64,000 bases of DNA from Planctomycetota bacterium (GTDB lineage Bacteria > Planctomycetota > Planctomycetia > Pirellulales > Pirellulaceae): positions 1-64,000 of the forward strand of contig JACNKX010000082.1 in NCBI GenBank assembly GCA_014381825.1, given 5' to 3'. Numbering within the stretch: the first letter of the stretch is position 1; each line of letters starts with the position of its first letter. The notes below the pieces were generated by a model. That model saw nothing but the letters and a program-made list of their open reading frames with translations, was not told the origin of the DNA and did not search any database. Shown here piece by piece: positions 9,332 to 18,579 of the stretch. Made by a program: the position numbers and the translations under genes.

Positions 9332-10792
9332 ATGAATCTCGAACAAAGCAACCTTTTGCAAACAACACGTCGCCACTTCTTTCGCGACTGTCGAGTTGGA
9401 TTGGGTGCGATGGCACTTGGTTCGATGGCACTGGGTTCGATGATGGATCGTGGCGGTGCGTTCGCTGCTGAGCCAACAGCGGATGCGACGAACCCGCTTG
9501 CAGCAAAGCCGCCTCACTTTGCGCCGCGAGCGAAGAACGTCATCTTTTTGTTCATGGCAGGCGGACCGAGCCAGTTGGAGCTGTTTGATCCGAAGCCGAA
9601 GCTGCAACAACTCGAAGGCCAAGTCATCCCTGAGTCGTACGTCGAGAACCAGCGATTTGCGTTTCTGAAGAAGGACGCGAAGCTGCTTGGCACAAGACGC
9701 AAGTTCGCCCAGCACGGCGAGAGCGGACAAACGGTCTCCGAATGCTTACCTCACATCGCATCGATCTCCGATGACATTGCGATCGTTCGCTCGATGTCGA
9801 CGGACGTGTTTAATCATGGCCCTGCCAAGTTTTTTATGAACACCGGCTTTAACCGGTTCGGACGTCCGAGCATGGGGGCTTGGATCACCTACGGAATTGG
9901 TAGTGAGGCGAGCGACTTGCCAGGCTTCGTTGTCTTGCAATCAGGACCTCGCGGCCCGCGAGGCGGTTCGCCGAATTGGGGAAGCGGCTTCTTGCCGACG
10001 ACTTATCAGGGCGTGCCATTTCGTGGCAAAGGTGCTCCGATCCTCAACCTTGACAATCCAGCGGGGATCGATGCAGCACGACAAGGCGACTTCATACAAG
10101 CCGTCAATGATTTCAATCGACTGCGACTGGCCGACACGAACGATCCAGAGATTGCGACACGAATCGCGGCCTACGAGATGGCTTATCGGATGCAATCGAG
10201 TGCTCCCGAGTTGATGGATATTACGGACGAGACGCAGGAGACGATCGACCTTTATGGCGCTGATCCGGCGAAGCCTTCGTTCGCGAATAATTGCTTGTTG
10301 GCTCGCCGTTTGGTTCAGCGTGGTACTCGGTTCGTGCAGCTGTATCACACGGATTGGGATCATCACGGCAATCCAGATACGGAATTGAAAGGGACGCTGG
10401 ACAAAGTTTGCACAGAAATTGATCAACCCGCCGCCGCTTTAGTGAAAGACCTGAAGCGGCTAGGTATGCTAGACGATACGATCGTCGTTTGGGGAGGCGA
10501 GTTTGGGCGGACGCCGCAAGGCGAGCCGCGTGACTTCCTTGGTCGCGATCATCATATCGAGGCGTTTTCAATGTGGTTGGCTGGCGGAGGCGTGAAGCCT
10601 GGAGTTACGATCGGCAAGACCGACGATCTTGGATATTTTCCGGTCGAAGATCGCGTACATGTTCACGATTTACATGCGACGATTTTGCACCTGATGGGAC
10701 TCGATCATTTGAAACTGACGTATCGCTTCCAAGGACGGGACTTTCGGCTGACGGATGTGGCGGGCGAAGTTATACAGAAACTGCTTGCTTGA
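9332..10792 (+). CDS. DUF1501 Tat-exported protein (module 1)
   Basis: A 486-residue DUF1501 family protein, related in fold to sulfatases and alkaline phosphatases. The N-terminus carries a twin-arginine signal (TRRHFFRDC at 12-20, followed by an Ala/Gly/Met-rich stretch to AFA near 45), so it is exported folded. Family signatures are VIFLFMAGGPSQLELFDPKP, the HTDWDHHGNPD stretch, VVWGGEFGRTPQG, GRDHH and VHDLHATILHLMGLDH. The Asp and His residues in these motifs would form the metal site. No substrate is known for the family. It pairs with the upstream PSD1 protein and is followed 26 bp later by an SMP-30-type lactonase, suggesting one three-gene unit. Confidence 0.88.
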   Translation: MNLEQSNLLQTTRRHFFRDCRVGLGAMALGSMALGSMMDRGGAFAAEPTADATNPLAAKPPHFAPRAKNVIFLFMAGGPSQLELFDPKPKLQQLEGQVIPESYVENQRFAFLKKDAKLLGTRRKFAQHGESGQTVSECLPHIASISDDIAIVRSMSTDVFNHGPAKFFMNTGFNRFGRPSMGAWITYGIGSEASDLPGFVVLQSGPRGPRGGSPNWGSGFLPTTYQGVPFRGKGAPILNLDNPAGIDAARQGDFIQAVNDFNRLRLADTNDPEIATRIAAYEMAYRMQSSAPELMDITDETQETIDLYGADPAKPSFANNCLLARRLVQRGTRFVQLYHTDWDHHGNPDTELKGTLDKVCTEIDQPAAALVKDLKRLGMLDDTIVVWGGEFGRTPQGEPRDFLGRDHHIEAFSMWLAGGGVKPGVTIGKTDDLGYFPVEDRVHVHDLHATILHLMGLDHLKLTYRFQGRDFRLTDVAGEVIQKLLA

Positions 10793-10818
10793 ACTCCAGC
10801 GGACTAAGGACTGCACCT

Positions 10819-11907
10819 ATGCGTACCAACATATTCATTGTTGTCATCGTCATGCTAACCACATACGTGGCGTCGGGCGACAAGAAGGAGAAGCAGCGCA
10901 AGTCGGAGCAACTGCAGTTGCCGGCACCCACCGGAAAAATGATCGTCGCGAAGAACTCCAAGCTCGAACTACTTTTTTCTCGCAAGGCGAAGATCGAAGG
11001 TGGCCTAACAGAAGGGCCGGCTGTCGCGCCTGACGGCAGCATCTATTTCTCTGACATTCCGATGGGTAGCGACAAAGGGATGATCATGCGATTCGATCCC
11101 AGGTCGAAGAAGACAAAACCGTTCACGAAAGATAGCTACAAATCGAATGGTCTAATCTTCGACTCAAAGGGATTTCTACTGTCCTGCGAGGGTGCCGATG
11201 ATGGTGGACGCGGTATCGCTCGGTGGAATGTTGAAACAGGCGAGCGGACGACGATCGTCGATCGGTATCGCGGGATGAAGTTCAACGCGCCCAACGACAT
11301 CTGTCTCGACAAGTTTGGTCGGATCTACTTTACCGACCCGCGCTATGTTGGCGATGAACCGCGAGAACTGCCCTCTCGAGCTGTCTACCGAGTCGAAACC
11401 GATGGGTCCGTAGATATTGTGACCGAGAATGTTCACAAACCAAACGGGATCGCGATCAGCCCGGATGCGACAACGCTCTACCTCGCCGAACACGACAACG
11501 GAACTGATAAAATCGATCCCGATGCTCCTGCTCCGAAGCAAGGTGCGATGCGGATCTATGCGTTCAATCTCGACGACAAAGGCACCGTTCGAGATCGCCG
11601 CACGATCGTTGAATTCGGCGAGAAGAAAGGCTGCGATGGGATGTGTGTTGATACGAAAGGCAACATCTATTTGACCGTTCGTGATGCCTGCCGTCCCGGC
11701 GTGCTGATTGTGAACCCCAGGGGAAAAGAGGTCGGATTCATTCCAACCGGTGCGGCGGACCAGGAGCAAGCGACGGCAACCGGCTTGCCCAGCAATGTCG
11801 AGTTCGGAATCGGTAAAGACTCGAATACGCTTTACGTCACGGTTGATACAAGCCTCTATCGCATCCGATTGAAGTCACAAGGATTCCATGTTCAGTATTC
11901 CAACTGA
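10819..11907 (+). CDS. SMP-30/gluconolactonase family protein, secreted
   Basis: A 362-residue six-bladed beta-propeller of the SMP-30/gluconolactonase/LRE family. The chosen ATG has an AAGGA 8 nt upstream and is followed by a hydrophobic signal segment (MRTNIFIVVIVMLTTYVASG). Metal-site signatures of the family are visible: TEGPAVAPDG (Glu ligand), KFNAPNDICLDKFGRIYFTD (Asn) and KPNGIAISPD (Asn), and a later DGMCVD. A charged linker (residues about 20-35) follows the signal. The family hydrolyses sugar lactones or related esters using one divalent cation; the substrate here is not known. Being third in the PSD1-DUF1501 unit suggests a role in processing an oxidised carbohydrate outside the cytoplasm. 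Confidence 0.8.
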   Translation: MRTNIFIVVIVMLTTYVASGDKKEKQRKSEQLQLPAPTGKMIVAKNSKLELLFSRKAKIEGGLTEGPAVAPDGSIYFSDIPMGSDKGMIMRFDPRSKKTKPFTKDSYKSNGLIFDSKGFLLSCEGADDGGRGIARWNVETGERTTIVDRYRGMKFNAPNDICLDKFGRIYFTDPRYVGDEPRELPSRAVYRVETDGSVDIVTENVHKPNGIAISPDATTLYLAEHDNGTDKIDPDAPAPKQGAMRIYAFNLDDKGTVRDRRTIVEFGEKKGCDGMCVDTKGNIYLTVRDACRPGVLIVNPRGKEVGFIPTGAADQEQATATGLPSNVEFGIGKDSNTLYVTVDTSLYRIRLKSQGFHVQYSN

Positions 11908-11920
11908 GCAGGCGAGCGGG

Positions 11921-11998
11921 AAAGGGGACAGGCACCAAGCCTCGTTCGGCTCGTTCCGGACGCTAAGCATTGCGTTGGGCATGGAGCCGGTCCCCTTT
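11921..11998. repeat. REP-like palindromic element
   Basis: The 16-nt ends AAAGGGGACAGGCACC and GGAGCCGGTCCCCTTT are inverted copies matching at 14 of 16 positions and enclose 46 nt. 'GGGGACAGGCACC' ends resemble short palindromic repeats common in planctomycete intergenic DNA. I found no second copy in this window, so the repeat status rests on resemblance. Confidence 0.45.
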
Positions 11999-12020
11999 GT
12001 GCGACTCGCGTTTCGTGATT

Positions 12021-12026
12021 GAGGAG
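12021..12026 (+). promoter_or_regulatory. Shine-Dalgarno deciding a TTG start
   Basis: GAGGAG lies 9 nt upstream of the TTG at 12036 and supports it over the in-frame ATG at 12081, which has no comparable site. Confidence 0.6.
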
Positions 12027-12035
12027 CTTACCCGC

Positions 12036-12785
12036 TTGTCCACCACTGAATCTTCTTCACATTCGCACGACGCCCGCTTCATGACGACTCGATGGAGTGT
12101 CGTGTTGGCCGCCGGTCATCAATCCTCGCCTCACGCCAAGAGAGCTCTTGAATCACTGTGCCAAGCTTATTGGTATCCGTTGTACGCCTTCGTGCGACGG
12201 AGGGGCAAGCAACCGGAGACTGCTCGCGATTTGACGCAAGAGTTCTTTGCGACACTACTGGAAAAAGACTACTTGAACTCGGCGGACCGAGAGCGAGGCC
12301 GATTTCGGACCTTCTTACTAACGGTCTTCAAACGCTTCCTCGCGAACGAGCATCAGCGCGAGCAGGCTCAAAAACGTGGAGGCGGATACAGCGTTGTCTC
12401 GATCGATGTCGATGATGGCGAACGACGCTTGAGCTTAGAACCGTCACACCACTGGACGCCCGAGGATGAGTTTGAACGAAGATGGGCCGTCACGCTATTG
12501 GAGCAAGTATTAGGGTGTCTGCAAGCTGACTACGAATCGAAAGGCAAAGGCCCACTGTTTGATCGGCTGAAGCCGTTTCTGACGGTGGAAGATGATACAG
12601 AATCGTACGAGAAGATTGCGGCCGACTTTGAGATGACGGTTGGTGCGATCAAAGTTGCCGTCCACCGACTTCGGCAGCGATACCGCGACCTGATCCGCGA
12701 GGAAGTGGCTAGTACGGTTGCAAACGAAGACGATGCTGACGACGAGCTGGGACAGCTCTTGGCAGCGATTCGCGGCAGGCAATGA
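12036..12785 (+). CDS. ECF-type RNA polymerase sigma factor (planctomycete type)
   Basis: A 249-residue ECF sigma factor. The TTG start is chosen from the GAGGAG upstream. The region-2 part begins with TTRWSVVLAAG, a typical planctomycete opening, and contains LCQAYWYPLYAFVRRRG and ARDLTQEFFATLLEKDYL. A longer linker follows (residues about 105-150). Region 4 is the helix-turn-helix ESYEKIAADFEMTVGAIKVA near the C-terminus. It directs RNA polymerase to a specific promoter set. The gene is followed 126 bp later by a membrane-bound Ser/Thr kinase, an arrangement seen often in planctomycetes and taken to mean that the kinase controls the sigma factor; that link is inference. A REP-like element lies just upstream. 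Confidence 0.88.
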   Translation: MSTTESSSHSHDARFMTTRWSVVLAAGHQSSPHAKRALESLCQAYWYPLYAFVRRRGKQPETARDLTQEFFATLLEKDYLNSADRERGRFRTFLLTVFKRFLANEHQREQAQKRGGGYSVVSIDVDDGERRLSLEPSHHWTPEDEFERRWAVTLLEQVLGCLQADYESKGKGPLFDRLKPFLTVEDDTESYEKIAADFEMTVGAIKVAVHRLRQRYRDLIREEVASTVANEDDADDELGQLLAAIRGRQ

Positions 12786-12911
12786 GTAGTTTGAGTAGCA
12801 TGCGGGAAACGCACCGGATGAAAAGAAACCGAAAATTCTCTGTCTGCCTGTAACCACGATCGATTTTCTCGTAAGTAAGGGTGAAATCAGAGCGTTATTG
12901 GAGTTCACCCG

Positions 12912-15170
12912 ATGTCGATGAATTGTTGCCCGAAGTGCCAGGCCGAACTGGCCGCCGATGCCCCGCTAGGACTTTGTCCGGCCTGTTTGTTAGAGCAAGC
13001 CGTGCTTAAGCCGGAAACTCTGCCCGAACCAGGGGAGACTTCGGCTCAAGCAGGTCGCTTCGTTCCGCCCACGATCGAAGACCTGAATGCCAAGTTCCCT
13101 CAACTGGATGTCCAGGAATTGCTTGGGCAAGGCGGAATGGGCGCCGTCTATAAAGCGCGCCAGCGGCTGCTTGATCGAATTGTTGCCTTGAAGATCCTGC
13201 CACCGGAGATCAATAGCGATCCGGCATTCGCCGTACGATTCACACGCGAGGCACAAGCCTTGGCGAAGCTGACGCACCCCAACATCGTGACGGTGTTTGA
13301 ATTCGGCGAGTCCGACGGACTGTACTACCTGTTGATGGAGTTCGTCGATGGCGTTGATTTGAGAGAATCGATCCAGACCGAATCGCTCACTCCTTCTTCC
13401 GCGCTGGCCGTGATCTCACAGATCTGCGAAGCACTGCAATACGCACACGATGAAGGCGTCGTTCATCGAGACATCAAGCCCGAGAATGTATTGCTCGACA
13501 AACGAGGTCGCGTGAAGATCGCCGACTTCGGACTCGCAAAGCTCCTCGGCCTGTCGCCCATTGAAGTCACGTTGACCGCGACACACCAAGTCATGGGAAC
13601 GCTCCACTATATGGCTCCGGAACAATTGGAACGGCCATTCGAAGTCGATCACCGCGCCGATATCTATTCACTTGGTGTTGTGTTTTACGAGTTGTTAACT
13701 GGCGAGTTGCCGCTTGGGCGTTTCAAACTTCCGTCCGAGAAACGCGAACTCGACGTGCGGCTTGACGACGTCGTCCTCAAGACTCTGGAGCGTGAACCGA
13801 CGCAGCGTTATCAACATGTCAGCGAGGTGAAGACGGAAGTCGATCACATCTCGTCGAGCGATTTAGTTTCTCCGGTCACCAAGCCGTCGCCGGTAGGCCT
13901 TCGCAGCGAGCGATTGCCAACAGTACCGTTCGCGCTGAGTAAACATGGTATGACACTCGCAGATGGCGTCATGCGATTGGACCATGATCGTATCGTCTTA
14001 GAGTTTGAAATGTCGGATCGAGTCGCAGCGCACCCGTTCGGCAGCGGCTTTAAGGCGGGTCTGCATGAAGTCGCGATTGGGCTCGATGAGATCGCTGCCA
14101 TTCGTCTTGAGGCGAGATGGTTCTCGGGAACGCTCGTCATTCAGACTGACTCGGTGCGAGTTGTTGCGGGTGTGCCCGGTGCCGACCGCGGGCGCGCCTC
14201 GTTGGATATCGCTTCGAACGATATCGAGACGGCAGACGCGTTCGTGCGAGGCGTTGGACAACGGATCACCGGCGGAGCGACTGCCCTTGGTCAAGCGGAT
14301 AAGCCGCCATCGCGCACATTATTCCATCCAGGAAGGTTTGGCATGGGGCTCGTGATGATCGTCCTTGGTATCGCGATGTTTGTCTTGGGTTTTATGAAAG
14401 GCAATCAGGGCTACCTTTGGACTGGCATCGGTATCGCAATTGGAGGCGGTAGTGTGGGTGCTGCTGGGTTTATGCGGCGGAAGGAGGGTGAGCAACTGCC
14501 GCGGATAGTTGGCCCGCAGGCCAACTTGATCGCTATGGCGATCGTATTCATTCTTCTCGGCGCGGCGTTACTGATCACAGGCATGGTGATCAATGAAAAG
14601 AATTTTGTATGGATCGGATTTGGCTTGGTGATGGGCGGTGGAGGCATTTGGTGCGGTGCTTGGGATGAAGAGAAGGTCGAGGACGATTCCAACGACGCGT
14701 CACCCGCTGAACCGTTGCCTGGCAAGCCTCCGAAGCCTGACGTTGAAACACTTGAAGAATCGAATTGGGAAGCCTCAAATCTAAAGATCCCCGCGATCGG
14801 ATTATGCGTTGCTGGGGCAATCGATAGTTTGGCCTTGCTCGTGATCGTTGGGCTCGCGGTTTATGTTTCGACTCAGCCCGCGGACAGATTCGGAATTCCA
14901 GGCTTGATGGAGCTCTTGATGATTAGCAGCGGGACGATCTTCGGGATCGGGCGACTCGTTGGCGGGATAAGTATGATCAGTCGCCGATCCTATGCGATAT
15001 CGATCGCCGGTGCGATTTGCGGCTTGGTGCCTTGCGGCGTTGCAGGCATCCTTGGGTTGCCGTTCGGGATTTGGTCATTAATCGTATTGAACACGCCAGA
15101 GGCTCGCCGCGAATTTGAAGTTGCCGCGGAATTGCGGGAGCAGCAGGCATTCGAGCGAGAAGAATATTAG
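12912..15170 (+). CDS. membrane-bound Ser/Thr protein kinase with N-terminal zinc-ribbon-like motif
   Basis: A 752-residue Hanks-type kinase. The N-terminus has two CxxC-type pairs (C6/C9 and C22/C25), a zinc-ribbon-like element common before planctomycete kinases. The kinase domain covers about 66-310: glycine loop GQGGMGAVY (72-80), catalytic Lys in VALKIL (K94), HRDIKPEN near 185-192, DFG near 205 and MAPEQ near 238. A poorly conserved middle part (about 320-470) precedes about seven hydrophobic segments between 477 and 730, so the kinase domain faces the cytoplasm. The C-terminus is charged (EEY). It is paired with the upstream ECF sigma factor, which is the most likely substrate or partner. 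An ATG at 12918, two codons in, is the only near alternative start. Confidence 0.88.
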   Translation: MSMNCCPKCQAELAADAPLGLCPACLLEQAVLKPETLPEPGETSAQAGRFVPPTIEDLNAKFPQLDVQELLGQGGMGAVYKARQRLLDRIVALKILPPEINSDPAFAVRFTREAQALAKLTHPNIVTVFEFGESDGLYYLLMEFVDGVDLRESIQTESLTPSSALAVISQICEALQYAHDEGVVHRDIKPENVLLDKRGRVKIADFGLAKLLGLSPIEVTLTATHQVMGTLHYMAPEQLERPFEVDHRADIYSLGVVFYELLTGELPLGRFKLPSEKRELDVRLDDVVLKTLEREPTQRYQHVSEVKTEVDHISSSDLVSPVTKPSPVGLRSERLPTVPFALSKHGMTLADGVMRLDHDRIVLEFEMSDRVAAHPFGSGFKAGLHEVAIGLDEIAAIRLEARWFSGTLVIQTDSVRVVAGVPGADRGRASLDIASNDIETADAFVRGVGQRITGGATALGQADKPPSRTLFHPGRFGMGLVMIVLGIAMFVLGFMKGNQGYLWTGIGIAIGGGSVGAAGFMRRKEGEQLPRIVGPQANLIAMAIVFILLGAALLITGMVINEKNFVWIGFGLVMGGGGIWCGAWDEEKVEDDSNDASPAEPLPGKPPKPDVETLEESNWEASNLKIPAIGLCVAGAIDSLALLVIVGLAVYVSTQPADRFGIPGLMELLMISSGTIFGIGRLVGGISMISRRSYAISIAGAICGLVPCGVAGILGLPFGIWSLIVLNTPEARREFEVAAELREQQAFEREEY

Positions 15171-15226
15171 AATAGTCTGCGACCATACGTCGCACCTAGG
15201 GTTACCTTCTCGAGTCGGAGCCACTC

Positions 15227-16126
15227 ATGAACACGCTGATTCTTCAAGCCGCCCTGACCGGGCTGCTGGTCTTTGGGCAAGCGGATGAAAAACTCTTCGT
15301 CGCATCGCCGCTCACTATGCCCAAGGAGTTCACGCCGGGGATCGAAGGACCGGCTTGTGATCGCGATGGCAACGTGCTTGCCGTAAACTTTGCAAAGCAG
15401 GGAACGATCGGGCGAGTTACTCCCGGCGGGAAGGCCGAGGTGTTTGTCCAACTGCCTGGCACAAGTATCGGTAACGGAATTCGGTTCGATCGGCATGGTG
15501 CGATGTATATCGCCGACTACGTCAATCACAACGTATTGCGAGTTGATCCTAAGACGAAGGAGCTAACGACGTTCGCGCACCACGACGACATGAATCAGCC
15601 AAACGACTTAGCCATCGGCCCCGAAGGGACTTTGTATGCAAGTGACCCGAACTGGGAAAACGGAACGGGACAACTTTGGCGAATCGATCGTGATGGATCG
15701 GTGACGAAGCTGGCGAGTAACTTGGGCACGACGAACGGTATCGAAGTCAGTCCCGATGGCCAGACGTTGTACGTGAATGAAAGTAAGCAGCGGAACGTGT
15801 GGGCGTTTAAGATTACCGCGGACAAGAAGCTGCAAGGCAAACGATTGCTAAAGCAGTTCGACGATCACGGCTTCGACGGAATGCGTTGTGATGTCGACGG
15901 CAATCTGTACATCACACGTTACGGCAAAGGTACGGTCGTAAAGCTCTCGCCAGACGGCAAGGTTCTTCAAGAGATCGGCGTTCTCGGACCACGACCAAGC
16001 AACATCTGCTTCGGCGGCCCAGACGGTCGCACGGCCTACGTCACCGAAGTCGAACACACACGTCTCGTCCAATTCCGCGTCGATCGACCAGGACTCGCGT
16101 GGCAGCGATGGCACGAAAGCGACTGA
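15227..16126 (+). CDS. SMP-30/gluconolactonase-like protein, secreted
   Basis: A 299-residue beta-propeller of the SMP-30/gluconolactonase family. It opens with a short signal-like hydrophobic stretch (MNTLILQAALTGLLVFGQ). Family signatures: GIEGPACDRDGN (Glu ligand), IGNGIRFDRHGAMYIADY, MNQPNDLAIGPEGTLYASD (Asn ligand), TTNGIEVSPDG and DGMRCDVDGNLYITRY. It likely hydrolyses a lactone or related ester in the periplasm; the substrate is unknown. It is a diverged paralogue of the gene at 10819, shorter by about 60 residues and lacking the charged N-terminal linker. It starts 56 bp after the kinase gene, so it may share the kinase transcript. Confidence 0.8.
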   Translation: MNTLILQAALTGLLVFGQADEKLFVASPLTMPKEFTPGIEGPACDRDGNVLAVNFAKQGTIGRVTPGGKAEVFVQLPGTSIGNGIRFDRHGAMYIADYVNHNVLRVDPKTKELTTFAHHDDMNQPNDLAIGPEGTLYASDPNWENGTGQLWRIDRDGSVTKLASNLGTTNGIEVSPDGQTLYVNESKQRNVWAFKITADKKLQGKRLLKQFDDHGFDGMRCDVDGNLYITRYGKGTVVKLSPDGKVLQEIGVLGPRPSNICFGGPDGRTAYVTEVEHTRLVQFRVDRPGLAWQRWHESD

Positions 16127-16249
16127 ACGGAAGTTTGTGGGAGCGCTAACGGGTTGTGTGGCCGACGCCGCCCCTGATCGAAACGAGAAACGCTGGCCAG
16201 CCAAAGGATTATACAACCAGAGCCCGCGTTGAATGAAGAAGGAAGGCGT

Positions 16250-16269
16250 TTGCGGCATGGATGCCGCAA
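16250..16269. repeat. 20-bp palindrome in an intergenic gap
   Basis: TTGCGGCAT-GG-ATGCCGCAA is a 9-bp inverted repeat with a 2-nt centre. It sits inside a looser pair of inverted arms, TGTGTGGCCG (16155-16164) and CGGCCACACA (16275-16284), in the gap between two convergent genes. It could serve as a shared transcription end structure or be a small repeat remnant. No T-run follows. Confidence 0.35.
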
Positions 16270-16339
16270 CTCAGCGGCCACACATTGTTGGACGGCTGAT
16301 TGTCAACGACGACACCTGCCCGAAATCGTGCGCCGATAA

Positions 16340-16588
16340 TCAGTTGTTGACATTGGAATCATTGCCCGATTGCGTGGTTGAGTCATCTGTTAGTTGCCGC
16401 CGTCCGAAGACGGCATAGACGCGCTGTAATGCCAGCACGGTGATGAAGACCGATGCCGCAGCCAGTGAAATGTAGACCGCACGTTGTTGCGTTGTAAGCG
16501 CGGCGATAAGAGCAAATACTGCTGTGAGTGCGGGAATTCCAATACCCACGGCGCTCCATAATTTGGACGGTTTCTGTGGTTCATTCAT
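16340..16588 (-). CDS. small two-helix membrane protein
   Basis: An 82-residue protein beginning MNEPQKPSK, with two predicted membrane segments (about residues 12-32 and 37-57) joined by a short TTQQR loop, then a polar Asp/Ser/Asn-rich tail. The start at 16588 is preferred over one eleven codons upstream because it follows a GAGA-containing stretch and gives a clean polar N-terminus. No family is recognised. It lies alone on the minus strand after the PQQ-propeller gene, separated from it by about 175 bp, and could be co-transcribed with it. Confidence 0.5.
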   Translation of the reverse strand: MNEPQKPSKLWSAVGIGIPALTAVFALIAALTTQQRAVYISLAAASVFITVLALQRVYAVFGRRQLTDDSTTQSGNDSNVNN

Positions 16589-16763
16589 CGGTTGTCTCTG
16601 ATACAGACTCGGTCCGTCCAACGTATGCTACCAACGACAACCTGTCGCAATGTACGGCGAAGCTAGGTAAGCTGGATTGCGACTTCGGTCGGACTGCAGG
16701 ATTATGGACGAAGGCGCGCAGATTGGCAACGAATTGTTGACCATCGCCTCGGGCTACGGACAG

Positions 16764-18263
16764 TTAGGATGAGCCAAACGGGTCGGCGAACGGATCAACC
16801 GGACTTTCTGCACCGCCAGCAGCTGGTGCCCCCGTGCCAAATGGGTCAGGCGTTGCTGCGGGAGCTGGTTCGTCTGCTGGGGCAGGTTCGTCCTCGGCCG
16901 CTGTGTCTTTCTCTTTTTCGGGTCTCTCCTCGAGGCCGCCAGCTCGAATTGTGGGCCATTCCGCTCCGACTTCACGCAGACACTGGATCATGCCCGTCGA
17001 TGAACCGAGAAAGATTCGATCAGTCTGATAGTTCACCATCCGGATGTCGAGCTGGTCCGTCGACAACATGCCTAGCCGTCCGCCCGTTTTCAAATCAAAG
17101 ATGATCAGACGACCTGTATCGCCGAGACAATACAGCCGATTTTTGCTGGCCGTGACGACTTCTCGTACACGGGGTGCCCACCACTGTTCGAATCCCGTTT
17201 CGGTTGACAGCCGGAAAAGATTGTCGTCATCGGTTACAACGAACAACGCGTCTTCGACAGCAACGGCCGGCTTGCTAATTGGCTCGCCAGTCGAGAATCG
17301 CCATAACAAACTGCCGCTTGATTCGTGAATGCAGTAGACATAGCCATCGGTCGACACGACGGCGATGCGACTCGGGGGCAACGGCGTCGGACGAGCGACA
17401 ATCGGTCGACTTGTTTCGAGTCGATAACGGATCCCCGTTAGATTCGCTTCGGCGACATAAAGGTCTCCCTGGTCCGTTGGCCAAGCGACACCGGTTCCTG
17501 CGACGGCTGGTTGCACGACCGCGCGACCACGGGATTGGAAAACCCACGGCGGTTGTCGACCATCGGATGTTGAATAGGCTTCGATCGTTCCTCCGATCAT
17601 CGGGACGAAGACCAGTTCATCGGATACGGCTGGTCCAGCGCCAGGAGCGCCTCGCGTCTGTCGACGCCACGCGATGCTGCCAGTTGCTTGATCGAGAACA
17701 TAGAGGTTCGTTCCGTTGACAATCGCTACGAAGTCGTCATTCGATCCCGGCGCATCGGTTGGGAAGCGCGCGCTGCCAACGAGCCTCGACCAGCGTGTTC
17801 GACCAGTCTCGCCATCGATCGCTTGAACGACTCCGGAATCAGACACGACATAGATCGTTATCTCAGGGAGGACTTGCGTCTTGATTTCGGCATCGATCCC
17901 CGATCGAGTGAGTTGTTGGACGAGTCGGTTCGCTTGCTTTTCGGCGCCTTCCTTGCCAAGCGGTACGCCGAATCGATCGAGATCTCGATCCGTGATGACC
18001 GTGCGACCGCGCGCTGAAAGGACTTCGTGTACCGTGTATCCGTGCTTCGAGCTAACATGTTGCCGGACGTGTGCGATGCGTCCGCGGGCACGATCGAACT
18101 GAACTCGAGTAAACCATATTCGCTCCAATCCAAATCGATTGGCTTCCGTTGGCGAAATCAAGGAACTCCCTCGCTGCGCCGTGACCGGCGATACGATAGT
18201 TCCGAGAACGAAGCAAAATCCCAACAGCAGGCAGCGCTGAAGCATAGTGGTACCCGGTAGCAT
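16764..18263 (-). CDS. PQQ-type beta-propeller protein, secreted
   Basis: A 499-residue exported protein built on PQQ-like (WD-type) propeller repeats. The start at 18263 gives MLPGTTMLQRCLLLGFCFVLG with a cleavage-like TAQ end near residue 30, and GGGTGA stands just upstream; an ATG at 18314 would add 17 residues before the signal. Repeat signatures include VYVVSDSGVVQAIDGETGRTRW-type strands, LYVLDQATGSIAWRR, GYVYCIHESSGSLLWRFS and RLIIFDLKTGGRLG. The C-terminal 60 residues are low complexity, rich in Glu, Pro and Ala, ending in DPFADPFGSS. It is like BamB-type or quinoprotein propellers, but quinone cofactor ligands cannot be confirmed. It diverges from the 1332-residue gene. Confidence 0.78.
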   Translation of the reverse strand: MLPGTTMLQRCLLLGFCFVLGTIVSPVTAQRGSSLISPTEANRFGLERIWFTRVQFDRARGRIAHVRQHVSSKHGYTVHEVLSARGRTVITDRDLDRFGVPLGKEGAEKQANRLVQQLTRSGIDAEIKTQVLPEITIYVVSDSGVVQAIDGETGRTRWSRLVGSARFPTDAPGSNDDFVAIVNGTNLYVLDQATGSIAWRRQTRGAPGAGPAVSDELVFVPMIGGTIEAYSTSDGRQPPWVFQSRGRAVVQPAVAGTGVAWPTDQGDLYVAEANLTGIRYRLETSRPIVARPTPLPPSRIAVVSTDGYVYCIHESSGSLLWRFSTGEPISKPAVAVEDALFVVTDDDNLFRLSTETGFEQWWAPRVREVVTASKNRLYCLGDTGRLIIFDLKTGGRLGMLSTDQLDIRMVNYQTDRIFLGSSTGMIQCLREVGAEWPTIRAGGLEERPEKEKDTAAEDEPAPADEPAPAATPDPFGTGAPAAGGAESPVDPFADPFGSS

Positions 18264-18579
18264 AGTGTCACCCGACAGATCGTGTGGCAAAGAGAAGTAG
18301 ACGTATTTATCCATGATAGTCTCGGATTCGGCAAGATACACAAAAAAACGGGCGTCACCGAGCGCCGATCCAATGGCAGGGCGAAACTCGCTTGAGAAGC
18401 GGTACTTAGGGATTGCTTGCTTGCTACGACAGCCACGACGTTCAACGATCGCGTCTCTTCGAACTCGTTTCCAGCGAACTGTTTGCGAGTCGTGGACACC
18501 GCCTGGACCATCTGAAACGCTCCGCCTACCATGATCCTTCACAGATGAACGCATATATGGATGTCGATGGAGCGTTGGT
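18264..18579. other. divergent intergenic region
   Basis: 316 bp between the divergent PQQ-propeller gene and the 1332-residue gene. It should carry both promoters, but I could not pick a convincing -35/-10 pair. On the minus strand a short GC hairpin (18351-18366) is followed by seven T (18342-18348), which could attenuate transcription into the propeller gene; the stem is only about 4 bp. Confidence 0.3.

Noticed and set aside
10573-10818. N-terminal extension of the lactonase frame into the DUF1501 gene
   Set aside because: The ATG at 10819 has an AAGGA and a signal peptide; the extension overlaps conserved DUF1501 sequence in another frame.
18264-18554. N-terminal extension of the PQQ-propeller frame
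   Set aside because: It would put 97 charged residues before a clear signal peptide, which would block export.
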